47,395 nucleotides of DNA from Acidobacteriota bacterium (lineage in GTDB: Bacteria > Acidobacteriota > Terriglobia > Terriglobales > Acidobacteriaceae): assembly GCA_003225455.1 (NCBI GenBank), contig QIAB01000041.1, positions 1 to 47,395 on the forward strand. Direction: 5' to 3'. The notes below the pieces were generated by a model. That model saw nothing but the letters and a program-made list of their open reading frames with translations. It was not told where the DNA came from and did not search any database. Below, piece after piece: positions 14,838 through 21,751 of this stretch. Each line of letters begins with the position of its first letter. The stretch's first letter is position 1. The translations under genes and the position numbers were made by a program.

Positions 14838-16304
14838 ATGATTGCAGCTACAAAAGCGAAAATTTCCCCCGGCCGCTTGCTCATCAACGGCGAGTGGACG
14901 GACGGCTCGAAGAAACTCGACACCATCAATCCCGCCACAGGCGAGGTGTTGACCCAAATCGTCGAGGCTTCCGCCGATGACGTGAACCCTGCCGTTAGCG
15001 CAGCCCGCCGCGCCTTCGAAGATCGCGGTGGTCCATGGCGCAAGATGTCGGCCAGTGAGCGGGGACGCCTGCTATGGCGGCTGGCAGATCTGGTCGAAAA
15101 GAATATCGACGAGCTCGCCGAGCTCGAAACCCTCGACAACGGCAAGCCGATTTTTGAGTCGCGCTACGTCGACATGCCGATGGTCGTAGACGTCCTCCGC
15201 TACTACGCGGGTCTAGCCACCAAGATTCAGGGGGAAACGGTAAATACATTTGAAAGCGCATTTACTTATACGCTGCGCGAGCCGGTTGGCGCCGTTGGTT
15301 TGATCATCCCGTGGAACTTTCCGCTGTTGCTGGCATCGTGGAAGGTCGGGCCCGCGCTGGCGTGCGGCTGCACCATTGTGATGAAGCCAGCCGAACAGAC
15401 TCCGCTCACAACGCTCCGATTCGGCGAGCTGGCAATTGAAGCGGGCGTACCCGCGGGTGTGCTGAACATCGTGACCGGTGGGCCAGAAACCGGTAAGGCG
15501 ATTGTCCGCCATCCCGGCATCGACAAGATTGCGTTCACCGGCTCGACCGCCGTCGGCAAAGAAATCATGCGCTCTGCAGCCGACACACTGAAACGTGTCA
15601 CGCTTGAGCTCGGGGGCAAATCTCCAAACATCGTCTTTGCCGACTCGGACATCGACAACGCCGTCAAGGGCGCGATCAACGGAATTTTTTACGGTAAGGG
15701 CGAGGTCTGCAACGCGGGCTCGCGCCTTTTTGTCGAAAGCAAAGTGGAGGATGAGTTCATCGAGAAGCTGGTCGGACGAGCGAAAAAGATGCAGCCTGCC
15801 GATCCGCTCGACCCTAAGACACGCATGGGCGCCATCGTCAGCCAGGAGCAGATGCAGACTGTGCTCGGCTACATTGAAGCTGGCAAGAAGGAAGGCGCGA
15901 AGCTAATCGCAGGTGGAAATCGCATTTCCGTTGACGGCAGCAAAGGATTTTTCATCGAACCGACAATCTTCGGCGGCGTGGACAACGACATGAAGATTGC
16001 GCAGGAAGAAATCTTCGGGCCGGTGCTGGCGGCATTGAGTTTCGATGATGTTGACCAGGTGATTGATTTGGCGAACCGCAATCAGTACGGGCTGGCGGCT
16101 GCGGTTTGGACTCGCGACATTAAAAAGGCTCACACGGTTTCGCGCCAGCTCCGTGCGGGCACGGTTTGGATCAACACGTATGGATTGATGGATGCGGCAC
16201 TGCCCTTCGGCGGATATAAAAGCTCCGGCTTCGGCCGTGAATTGGGCGCGCACGCCATCGAGCATTACACGGAATTGAAAACGGTTTGGCTGAATATGGC
16301 GTAG
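14838..16304 (+). CDS. NAD(P)-dependent aldehyde dehydrogenase
   Basis: The product is 488 residues, the normal length. Catalytic residues are visible: general base Glu257 in LELGGKSPN and nucleophile Cys291 in GEVCNAGSRLF, with IPWNFPLLLASWKVGPALA and FTGSTAVGKEI of the Rossmann part. I chose ATG 14838: the frame opens further upstream at GTG 14781, but those 19 codons are the double-hairpin repeat. It converts an aldehyde to an acid; in this cluster the aldehyde could be the semialdehyde from ring opening, as for BoxD or the PaaZ dehydrogenase domain (inference). The stop codon falls in the next structured repeat. Confidence 0.93.
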   Translation: MIAATKAKISPGRLLINGEWTDGSKKLDTINPATGEVLTQIVEASADDVNPAVSAARRAFEDRGGPWRKMSASERGRLLWRLADLVEKNIDELAELETLDNGKPIFESRYVDMPMVVDVLRYYAGLATKIQGETVNTFESAFTYTLREPVGAVGLIIPWNFPLLLASWKVGPALACGCTIVMKPAEQTPLTTLRFGELAIEAGVPAGVLNIVTGGPETGKAIVRHPGIDKIAFTGSTAVGKEIMRSAADTLKRVTLELGGKSPNIVFADSDIDNAVKGAINGIFYGKGEVCNAGSRLFVESKVEDEFIEKLVGRAKKMQPADPLDPKTRMGAIVSQEQMQTVLGYIEAGKKEGAKLIAGGNRISVDGSKGFFIEPTIFGGVDNDMKIAQEEIFGPVLAALSFDDVDQVIDLANRNQYGLAAAVWTRDIKKAHTVSRQLRAGTVWINTYGLMDAALPFGGYKSSGFGRELGAHAIEHYTELKTVWLNMA

Positions 16305-16374
16305 CGCCGCCATCTTGGCGGCCTGATAGGCGGGCGTGACGCCCGCCAGACAGCCAGCCGGACACTGGTGCTAC
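16301..16374. repeat. Cloverleaf-like structured element, copy A
   Basis: The ends GTAGCGCC (16301-16308) and GGTGCTAC (16367-16374) are inverted with one mismatch. Inside are GCCGCC-ATCTT-GGCGGC (16306-16322), GGCGGGCG-TGA-CGCCCGCC (16329-16347) and a weaker third hairpin (CCAG...CTGG). Its first bases contain the TAG stop of the aldehyde dehydrogenase. It is a close relative of the element at 21672. Confidence 0.85.
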
Positions 16375-16389
16375 AAAAACAGAGGTCTT

Positions 16390-17565
16390 ATGCCGGGTAA
16401 AGTTGCAAAAATCGGAACGTTCAGTGACTGGATCGGTCTATTCGACGAGTGGCGCAAGGAAATTGGCGTCAATCGCGACGAAATAGCCGAATTCAAATTC
16501 GATACCCTCTTTGGCGCGATCGAAACTGAGGAAATCCAATTCGGCCATTTCAGGGGCCGCCGTAAGTGGGAAAATTTGCGCCAGATTCCTACACAGCAAA
16601 TGCGTGACGCTCTGCTCAACATGATCGTGTATCAGGGCGACACCGAGTTTGCCAGCGTCGAGCAGCAGCGGCATTTGTTCGAAACCGCGCCTACAGATTG
16701 GGACCGTCGCGCCATCACCCGCGTGATGATCGAAGAAATGCGCCACGGCTGGCAAATGTGCGCCCTGCTCATTGACCACTTCGGGTACTCCGGGAAGGTC
16801 GAGGCACAAAAAATGCTCGAGCGGCGGGCATTCGAGAATAAACGCCTGCTCGGAGCATTCAATGTCGACGTCGATAACTGGATGGACTTTTTTACTTATA
16901 CCGATTTCGTCGATCGCGACGGAAAATTTCAGCTTCAGATGCTGAAGTACTCAGCATTCGCGCCCCTTGGCCGCTCCATGTCATACATGCTGCGCGAAGA
17001 AGCCTTCCACATGGGCACCGGCAATGACGGACTGCGGCGGATCGTCGAAGCCGGCGTGATTCCCGCGTGGCTGATCCAAAAATATCTGAACAAGTGGATT
17101 TCATGCTCTTACGATTTATTCGGAACCGATCATTCTTCGTCGGCGCACTGGGCCTACGTTTGGGGAATCAAGGGCCGCTACGACGAGCCAAAGAACGACA
17201 AACAAGCCGATCTCGACGATCTCAACGACTACAATCGTCATCTCTATCGCGACGAAGTTGCCGGGTTGATTGACCGCTTTAATAGCGTTCTTAAACCAGG
17301 CGAGCCAAAGCTCTATGCGCCGGATATCAAGTTCAATCGCGCCATCGGCCGCTGGGCGAGCCAGAAATATCATGCCCAGACCGGCGAGCCGCTGGATGAC
17401 AAAGCTTACGAGCAGCATTTGAAAGACTACATGCCATCTGCAGAAGACAAAAAGTTGCTGCTCGATATCATCGCAAACGAAAAGAGGTGGATTGCCGCGA
17501 AAGAAGGCGCGCGCGACCCGTTTGAGACAATTGCCGAGCCAAGGAAGTCGGCCATCAATTTGTGA
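16390..17565 (+). CDS. BoxB-type diiron benzoyl-CoA 2,3-epoxidase homologue
   Basis: The product is 391 residues from ATG 16390 (AGAGG just upstream). It belongs to the PaaA/BoxB oxygenase group. Candidate iron ligands are Glu86, Glu116-x2-His119 (EEMRH), Asp177 (FVDRDGKFQ) and Glu204-x2-His207 (REEAFHM). The Glu-x29-Glu-x2-His-x57-Asp spacing equals that of Azoarcus BoxB as I recall it, including the unusual Asp ligand. BoxB enzymes are about 470 residues and epoxidise the ring of benzoyl-CoA with O2, taking electrons from BoxA. This protein is shorter and no BoxA is nearby, so substrate and electron donor are open. Neighbours are an aldehyde dehydrogenase, crotonases and a CoA-transferase. 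Confidence 0.8.
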   Translation: MPGKVAKIGTFSDWIGLFDEWRKEIGVNRDEIAEFKFDTLFGAIETEEIQFGHFRGRRKWENLRQIPTQQMRDALLNMIVYQGDTEFASVEQQRHLFETAPTDWDRRAITRVMIEEMRHGWQMCALLIDHFGYSGKVEAQKMLERRAFENKRLLGAFNVDVDNWMDFFTYTDFVDRDGKFQLQMLKYSAFAPLGRSMSYMLREEAFHMGTGNDGLRRIVEAGVIPAWLIQKYLNKWISCSYDLFGTDHSSSAHWAYVWGIKGRYDEPKNDKQADLDDLNDYNRHLYRDEVAGLIDRFNSVLKPGEPKLYAPDIKFNRAIGRWASQKYHAQTGEPLDDKAYEQHLKDYMPSAEDKKLLLDIIANEKRWIAAKEGARDPFETIAEPRKSAINL

Positions 17566-17629
17566 AAACCTGTACCGAAAACGTAGAGACACCTAGCCCG
17601 AGCTCACGCGAGGGCTCCTTTTCTGACCA

Positions 17630-17674
17630 CGTGGGGACAGCCGCCCTCGGCTGTCCGGTCGAGCGCAGCTCGAC
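17630..17674. repeat. Double-hairpin element
   Basis: GGACAGCCG (17635-17643), loop CCCT, CGGCTGTCC (17648-17656); then GTCGAGC (17658-17664), loop GCA, GCTCGAC (17668-17674). Both stems are perfect. It lies just upstream of the CoA-transferase subunit B start and in its open reading frame. Confidence 0.9.
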
Positions 17675-17699
17675 GGTTGCGTCGTCTCCGACTTACACA

Positions 17700-18440
17700 A
17701 TGGGCGAGCTCATGGTCGCCACCGCTGCTCGCGAAATCCGCGATGGCGAGATAGTTTTTGTTGGAATGCGCTTGCCGCTGATTGCATTCGTAGTTGCGAA
17801 AAAAATGCACGCGCCCAATGCGGTTGGACTATTTGAAAACGGAGTCATTCGCGCGACTCCGGCTTCCGAGTTGATCTACACCATGGCCGATCCCCCGAAT
17901 ATTCTGGGTGCGACGCAGTGCCTCGATATGTTGGGCGTAATGGGCTTGCTGCAGTCCGGTCGCGTTCATCTGGGATTTCTGGGCGCTGCCGAAGTCGATC
18001 GTTTCGGAAATTTGAACTCGACCGAAGTTCGCGGACCGAAGGGGATTACTCGCCTGCCCGGATCAGGAGGGGCATGCGATATTGCATCTCTGGCGCATCG
18101 CTTCGTAGTGCTTCTCGAGCACAGCAAGCAGCGTTTACCCGAGCGGGTTTCCTTTCGTACTAGTCCCGGTAATGGAGATGGCGCGGGTTGGCGTAAGCGT
18201 GTTGGCCTGCCGCGTGGCGGTCCAGTTGCGGTAATCACTACCAAAGCCGTTTTACGTTTCGACGAGGACGGCGAGGCCTACCTTGCCTCGATCCATCCCG
18301 GCGTCGATATCGAAGATGTCCTGGAAAATACCGGATGGAAACTGCGAGCCGCAGAAGCGATAGAGCAAACTCCGGAGCCAAGCGCCGAAGAGCTGCAAGC
18401 CATTCGCGAATACGACAAAGAAGGATTCTGGACAAGATAA
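17700..18440 (+). CDS. Glutaconate-type CoA-transferase, subunit B
   Basis: The product is 246 residues from ATG 17700. It matches the B subunit of class I CoA-transferases of the glutaconate/3-oxoacid group. Glu46 in LFENGVIRA fits the ENG motif whose Glu forms the enzyme-CoA thioester, and LGFLGAAEVDRFGNLN and LPGSGGA are typical. The frame continues upstream without stop through the double hairpin to GTG 17562, overlapping the BoxB-like stop, and the codons just before 17700 read SSPTYT, which fits a family N terminus; the true start may therefore be upstream. Related IpdAB proteins are ring-opening hydrolases, so hydrolase activity cannot be excluded. Its partner subunit A is separated by two genes. 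Confidence 0.87.
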   Translation: MGELMVATAAREIRDGEIVFVGMRLPLIAFVVAKKMHAPNAVGLFENGVIRATPASELIYTMADPPNILGATQCLDMLGVMGLLQSGRVHLGFLGAAEVDRFGNLNSTEVRGPKGITRLPGSGGACDIASLAHRFVVLLEHSKQRLPERVSFRTSPGNGDGAGWRKRVGLPRGGPVAVITTKAVLRFDEDGEAYLASIHPGVDIEDVLENTGWKLRAAEAIEQTPEPSAEELQAIREYDKEGFWTR

Positions 18441-18445
18441 TGTGG

Positions 18446-18465
18446 CGCGGACACTCCTGTCCGCG
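18446..18465. repeat. Single hairpin repeat
   Basis: CGCGGAC (18446-18452), loop ACTCCT, GTCCGCG (18459-18465): a perfect 7-bp stem in the short gap between CoA-transferase B and crotonase 2. It looks like a one-hairpin relative of the other palindromic elements. Confidence 0.75.
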
Positions 18466-18471
18466 AGAACT

Positions 18472-19257
18472 ATGGCGATGCAAACAGAAGCGCAGACAGC
18501 ACGGATCATCCGAGACGTTCAATCGTCAACCGCGCGCATATCCCTGCACAATCCGCCGCTCAATGTCATCGACTTCGCCATGATGGACGAGCTGGCACAG
18601 GCCCTCTCAGATATCGAAGCTTGCCCCGGAGTTTCTATGATTGTAATCAGGGGCGAAGGCAAGTCATTTTCCGCGGGCGTTGATGTCGCCGCTCATACTC
18701 CAGACAAAGTAGAAGCGATGCTGTCCAAATTTCACGGCGTGATTCGCGCTCTGGTGAGCACTAGGAAAGTGACGATTGCCGCGGTGAATGGCCACTGCCT
18801 GGGTGGAGGCGCCGAGCTTGCCATGGTTTGCGATTTGGTTTATACGACCGACGATGCGCAGTGGGGCTTTCCTGAAATCAAGCTCGGATGTTATCCGCCT
18901 GTTGCCGCCACTGCTCTGGCGGCAGTCGTTGGCCAGAAGCACGCTGCCGACCTCATTCTTACTGGTCGAACCATTAGCGGGAGCGAAGCCGCAAACATCG
19001 GCTTGTCAAATCGATCGGTTCCTCCAGACCAGTTGAACCACCTTGTGGAAGAGGCTCTGACGCAGCTAGCGAATCTCAGCCCCGAAGCACTGGCGATTAC
19101 CAAAAAAGCGATTTACGCCTGGGATTCCATCCACTTCGATAAAGGCCTTGCACGCTCAGAGAAAATTTATCTCGATGAACTGATGAAAACACAAGACACC
19201 CAGGAAGGCATCGCAGCCTTCCTCGAAAAACGTGAGCCGCAGTGGAGACGCAAATAA
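18472..19257 (+). CDS. Enoyl-CoA hydratase/isomerase family protein (crotonase 2)
   Basis: The product is 261 residues from ATG 18472 (18478 is a second ATG). The frame extends to GTG 18442, but that part is hairpin repeat. Oxyanion-hole segments FSAGVDVAAHTP and NGHCLGGGAELAMVCD are present, as are acidic residues Glu115 and Glu135 (GFPEIKLGCYPP). It is clearly diverged from crotonase 1 in the same cluster, so the two probably act at different steps. The 3' end overlaps the next small gene by 16 bases. Confidence 0.88.
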   Translation: MAMQTEAQTARIIRDVQSSTARISLHNPPLNVIDFAMMDELAQALSDIEACPGVSMIVIRGEGKSFSAGVDVAAHTPDKVEAMLSKFHGVIRALVSTRKVTIAAVNGHCLGGGAELAMVCDLVYTTDDAQWGFPEIKLGCYPPVAATALAAVVGQKHAADLILTGRTISGSEAANIGLSNRSVPPDQLNHLVEEALTQLANLSPEALAITKKAIYAWDSIHFDKGLARSEKIYLDELMKTQDTQEGIAAFLEKREPQWRRK

Positions 19258-19574
19258 CAAGCAAGCGCCCGCGAATTAGACTCGCGCACCTCATGTGCGG
19301 GCAGCCGATTTGGGGAATCGCCGGCGTGCTCAGTTGCTCGTCTCTGGCGTACTTGTCATGGGGTCATGTGCGCCGCGAAGAGTTCGATTGGCCTCACGAT
19401 AGCTGGTCGATCGTGACGTATGCAGTTTGGATACTGCTCATGCGCGGATTGCTGAGCGAAACTCGTTGCTGGCGTGAGCGCATCTTCTTTGCCCTGGTGC
19501 TCACGAATTTTGTGTTGGGTTTCGTATTGGCGATTTGGAACACAGTGCCAAACAGTGCAGTGCGGCGGCAGTGA
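19242..19574 (+). CDS. Small membrane protein of unknown function
   Basis: The product is 110 residues from GTG 19242, overlapping the end of crotonase 2. Three hydrophobic stretches are visible: WGIAGVLSCSSLAYLSWG, WSIVTYAVWILLMRGLL and FFALVLTNFVLGFVLAIW. I do not recognise the family. It sits between the two CoA-transferase halves, and its overlap with the upstream gene supports it being translated. Confidence 0.6.
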   Translation: METQITSKRPRIRLAHLMCGQPIWGIAGVLSCSSLAYLSWGHVRREEFDWPHDSWSIVTYAVWILLMRGLLSETRCWRERIFFALVLTNFVLGFVLAIWNTVPNSAVRRQ

Positions 19575-19631
19575 GCCTCATCGTAACGTTTTCGAGCGGT
19601 AGCTCAACAACCGCAACGAAGAAGGCAGGCA

Positions 19632-20609
19632 ATGTCTAAGGTTTGCAACATGCGCGAAGCGATCGCGGAGCTAGTATCCGATGGCTCTTCGGTTGCGCTT
19701 GGCTTGCAAATGGAGCAGATGATCCCGTTTGCCGCCGGACACGAAATCATTCGCCAGAAGAAACGTGGGCTGCGGCTGATTGGACCGATCTCAGACATTC
19801 TGTTCGATCAGATGATTGGGGCCGGTTGCATGGAGCAGGTGATTGCGGCTTGGGTGGGCAACGTGATGATGGGCTCCGCGTACAACTTCCGCCGAGCCGT
19901 CGAGCAGGACGGGATGAAGGTCTTCAACATGACGAATTTCACCATTGCGCTCGCATTGCAGGCCGGGGCGATGGGCGTGCCTTTCCTCCCAACAAACACG
20001 GCGCTCGGCAGCGATGTCACGAGAGGGAACGAATTCTTCGCTGAAATCGACTCGCCATTTGCAGGCGAACAGAAGCCAAGTGGAGACGGCCGCCCCTGGT
20101 CTAACCCGCGCGGAGCTCGGCAGACTGAACCTATTACCGAAAAGCTGCTCACTGTGAGAGCACTGAATCCTGATGTAACCATCGTTCACGTACAGCGCGC
20201 CGACCGCGAAGGCAACGCGCACTGCTGGGGAAGCTTCGGTGTGATGCTCGAAGGCGTTCGTGCAGCCAAGCGAGTGATCGTTGTGGCGGAGGAGATTGTT
20301 GAGCCGGAGGTGATCGCCAGCGATCCCAATCGCACCGTTGTCCCAGGTTTTCTCGTGAACGCGGTAGTTGAGTGCAGGTACGGCGCGCATCCTTCTCCGG
20401 TGCAGGGATATTACAAACGCGACGATGCATTCTTTCGCCAGTATCACGAACAGACAAAAACGAAAAACGACAGCGATGCGTGGCTGGAGCGCTGGGTTTA
20501 CGGCGTAGCGGATCGTGCGGCGTACGTGAATCAGCTTGGAGCTTGTCGATGTGAAGGCCTGGCTGTAAAGCAGCACGCGTATGCAGCACAAACGGATTTT
20601 GGATATTGA
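19632..20609 (+). CDS. Glutaconate-type CoA-transferase, subunit A, with in-frame insert
   Basis: The product is 325 residues. It matches GctA/IpdA-type subunits: ALGLQMEQMIPFAAGHEI, GNVMMGSAYNFRRAVEQ, then VTIVHVQRADREGNAHCWG and ERWVYGV at the end. It pairs with subunit B to move CoA between carboxylic acids, although homologous IpdAB complexes hydrolyse rings. Residues 144-168 (bases 20061-20135) interrupt a region that in relatives runs directly from a DPF-type to a TGEKL-type phrase; the DNA of this insert is a degenerate copy of the intergenic double hairpin. The gene order (B, crotonase, membrane protein, A) is unusual. A GGCAGGCA precedes the ATG. Confidence 0.87.
   Translation: MSKVCNMREAIAELVSDGSSVALGLQMEQMIPFAAGHEIIRQKKRGLRLIGPISDILFDQMIGAGCMEQVIAAWVGNVMMGSAYNFRRAVEQDGMKVFNMTNFTIALALQAGAMGVPFLPTNTALGSDVTRGNEFFAEIDSPFAGEQKPSGDGRPWSNPRGARQTEPITEKLLTVRALNPDVTIVHVQRADREGNAHCWGSFGVMLEGVRAAKRVIVVAEEIVEPEVIASDPNRTVVPGFLVNAVVECRYGAHPSPVQGYYKRDDAFFRQYHEQTKTKNDSDAWLERWVYGVADRAAYVNQLGACRCEGLAVKQHAYAAQTDFGY
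20061..20135. repeat. In-frame degenerate palindromic insert in CoA-transferase A
   Basis: Bases 20080-20123 (GTGGAGACGGCCGCCCCTGG, then TCTAACCCGCGCGGAGCTCG and GCA) align with the intergenic element GTGGGGACAGCCGCCCTCGG ... GAGCGAAGCTCGGC, with substitutions that weaken the stems. It is 25 codons long and stop-free. Confidence 0.7.
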
Positions 20610-20616
20610 GACGAAC

Positions 20617-20662
20617 ACGTAGGGACAGCCGCCCTCGGCTGTCCAGCCGAGCGAAGCTCGGC
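20617..20662. repeat. Double-hairpin element
   Basis: GGACAGCCG (20623-20631), loop CCCT, CGGCTGTCC (20636-20644); then GCCGAGC (20646-20652), loop GAA, GCTCGGC (20656-20662). Both stems are perfect and the first hairpin equals that at 17635. It follows the stop of CoA-transferase A. Confidence 0.9.
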
Positions 20663-20784
20663 GAGTTCTCGGGCACGTGAGGATGGCCACTCCTACGCGG
20701 AGGAGAGAGGCGGAGCGGATACTAAGAATGACGCTTCGTCTCAGCGGGCGAGGGGAGCAGCGCCACAGGCGCGAAATAATTTAG

Positions 20785-20840
20785 CCCAGGGCGTAAGCCC
20801 TGGGTGCGTTCGACAAAAATGAACCGAGTCCCGCAGGGAC
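20785..20840. repeat. Two-hairpin element upstream of the rhodanese gene
   Basis: CCCAGGGC (20785-20792), loop GTAA, GCCCTGGG (20797-20804), then an AT-rich spacer, then GTCCC (20828-20832), loop GCA, GGGAC (20836-20840). It ends 7 bases before the rhodanese ATG, so its AGGGAC could serve as the ribosome site. Confidence 0.85.
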
Positions 20841-20847
20841 GACAGAA

Positions 20848-21171
20848 ATGGATTACGAAATCACGCCCGAACACGTAAAACAGATGGCTGATCGCGGTGA
20901 ATCATTCATGCTGGTCGACGTTCGAGAGCCCTGGGAATTCGAAATCGTCCACATCGAGGGCGCGAAGCACACGCCCATGGGCGACGTGCCCGGCCGCGCG
21001 CATAAGGAACTCGATCCTGATCAGCACATCGTAATCTACTGTCATCACGGCGTGCGCTCGCTTAACATGACCAATTGGCTGCGGCAGCAAGGATTCAAGA
21101 AAGCCCAATCCATGTGCGGCGGCATAGATGCCTGGTCGCGGCGGGTGGATGGGAAAGTTCGGACTTACTGA
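20848..21171 (+). CDS. Rhodanese-like domain protein
   Basis: The product is 107 residues, a single rhodanese domain. The active-site loop has Cys65 in IYCHHGVRS, with the CDC25-like start LVDVREPWEFEIVHIEGA. Such proteins transfer sulfane sulfur. Lying directly before the molybdenum hydroxylase genes, it might help sulfurate the Mo cofactor or supply Fe-S sulfur, but this is inference. Its only upstream translation signal belongs to a palindromic element. Confidence 0.9.
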   Translation: MDYEITPEHVKQMADRGESFMLVDVREPWEFEIVHIEGAKHTPMGDVPGRAHKELDPDQHIVIYCHHGVRSLNMTNWLRQQGFKKAQSMCGGIDAWSRRVDGKVRTY

Positions 21172-21199
21172 AAGCTGATAGCCGAGAGCTGAAAGCAAA

Positions 21200-21700
21200 G
21201 TGAAAAAAGAACTCATCGAACTTCAGATCAACGGCCGCTCTTATGAGCTCGCTATCGAGCCTAGCAAGCTGCTGCTTGACACGTTGCGCCAAGACTTGCA
21301 GCTCACCGGCTCCAAGCGCGGCTGCGACGATTCTTCCTGCGGAGCTTGCACGGTACTGGAGGATGGCATTCCCATGCTCTCTTGCACCATGCTCGCTGCC
21401 AGTTGTGAAGGACAGGAGATTACGACCATCGAAGGCGTTAGCGAGCATGGCAGCCTGGCCGCGATTCAGAAAGCTTACGGCGACTGGGGCGGCGCCCAGT
21501 GCGGATTCTGCACGCCGGGATTCATTATGACCGTGAAGCATTTGCTGGCCGAAAACCCGGAACCGACCGAAGACGAAATACGCAACGCCCTCAGCGGGAA
21601 CTTGTGCCGGTGCACGGGATACAGCCAGATGTATCAGGCAATCAAAGCAGCCATTGATGCGGAACAGAAGGGTAGCGCCGCCGTCTCGGCGGCCCGATAG
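21200..21700 (+). CDS. Mo-hydroxylase small [2Fe-2S] subunit (HcrC-like)
   Basis: The product is 166 residues from GTG 21200. It holds the plant-type [2Fe-2S] cluster (GCDDSSCGACTV, then a Cys in MLSC) and the second helical [2Fe-2S] cluster (QCGFCTPG ... CRCTG) of the xanthine dehydrogenase family small subunit. The last nine codons (GSAAVSAAR) and the stop are encoded by the cloverleaf-like element that begins at 21672, so the C terminus is repeat-derived. Genes for the large and FAD subunits follow. Confidence 0.93.
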   Translation: MKKELIELQINGRSYELAIEPSKLLLDTLRQDLQLTGSKRGCDDSSCGACTVLEDGIPMLSCTMLAASCEGQEITTIEGVSEHGSLAAIQKAYGDWGGAQCGFCTPGFIMTVKHLLAENPEPTEDEIRNALSGNLCRCTGYSQMYQAIKAAIDAEQKGSAAVSAAR

Positions 21701-21745
21701 GCGGGCGGGACGCCCGCGCGACAGCCGGCCAGAGGCTGGCGCTAC
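21672..21745. repeat. Cloverleaf-like structured element, copy B
   Basis: Outer arms GTAGCGCC (21672-21679) and GGCGCTAC (21738-21745) are perfect inverted copies. Inside are GCCGCCG-TCT-CGGCGGC (21677-21693), GCGGGCG-GGA-CGCCCGC (21701-21717) and CAGCC...GGCTG (21722-21738). The innermost outer-arm pairs compete with hairpins 1 and 3. It closely matches the element at 16301 and overlaps the end of the HcrC-like coding sequence. Confidence 0.9.
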
Positions 21746-21751
21746 GAAAGC

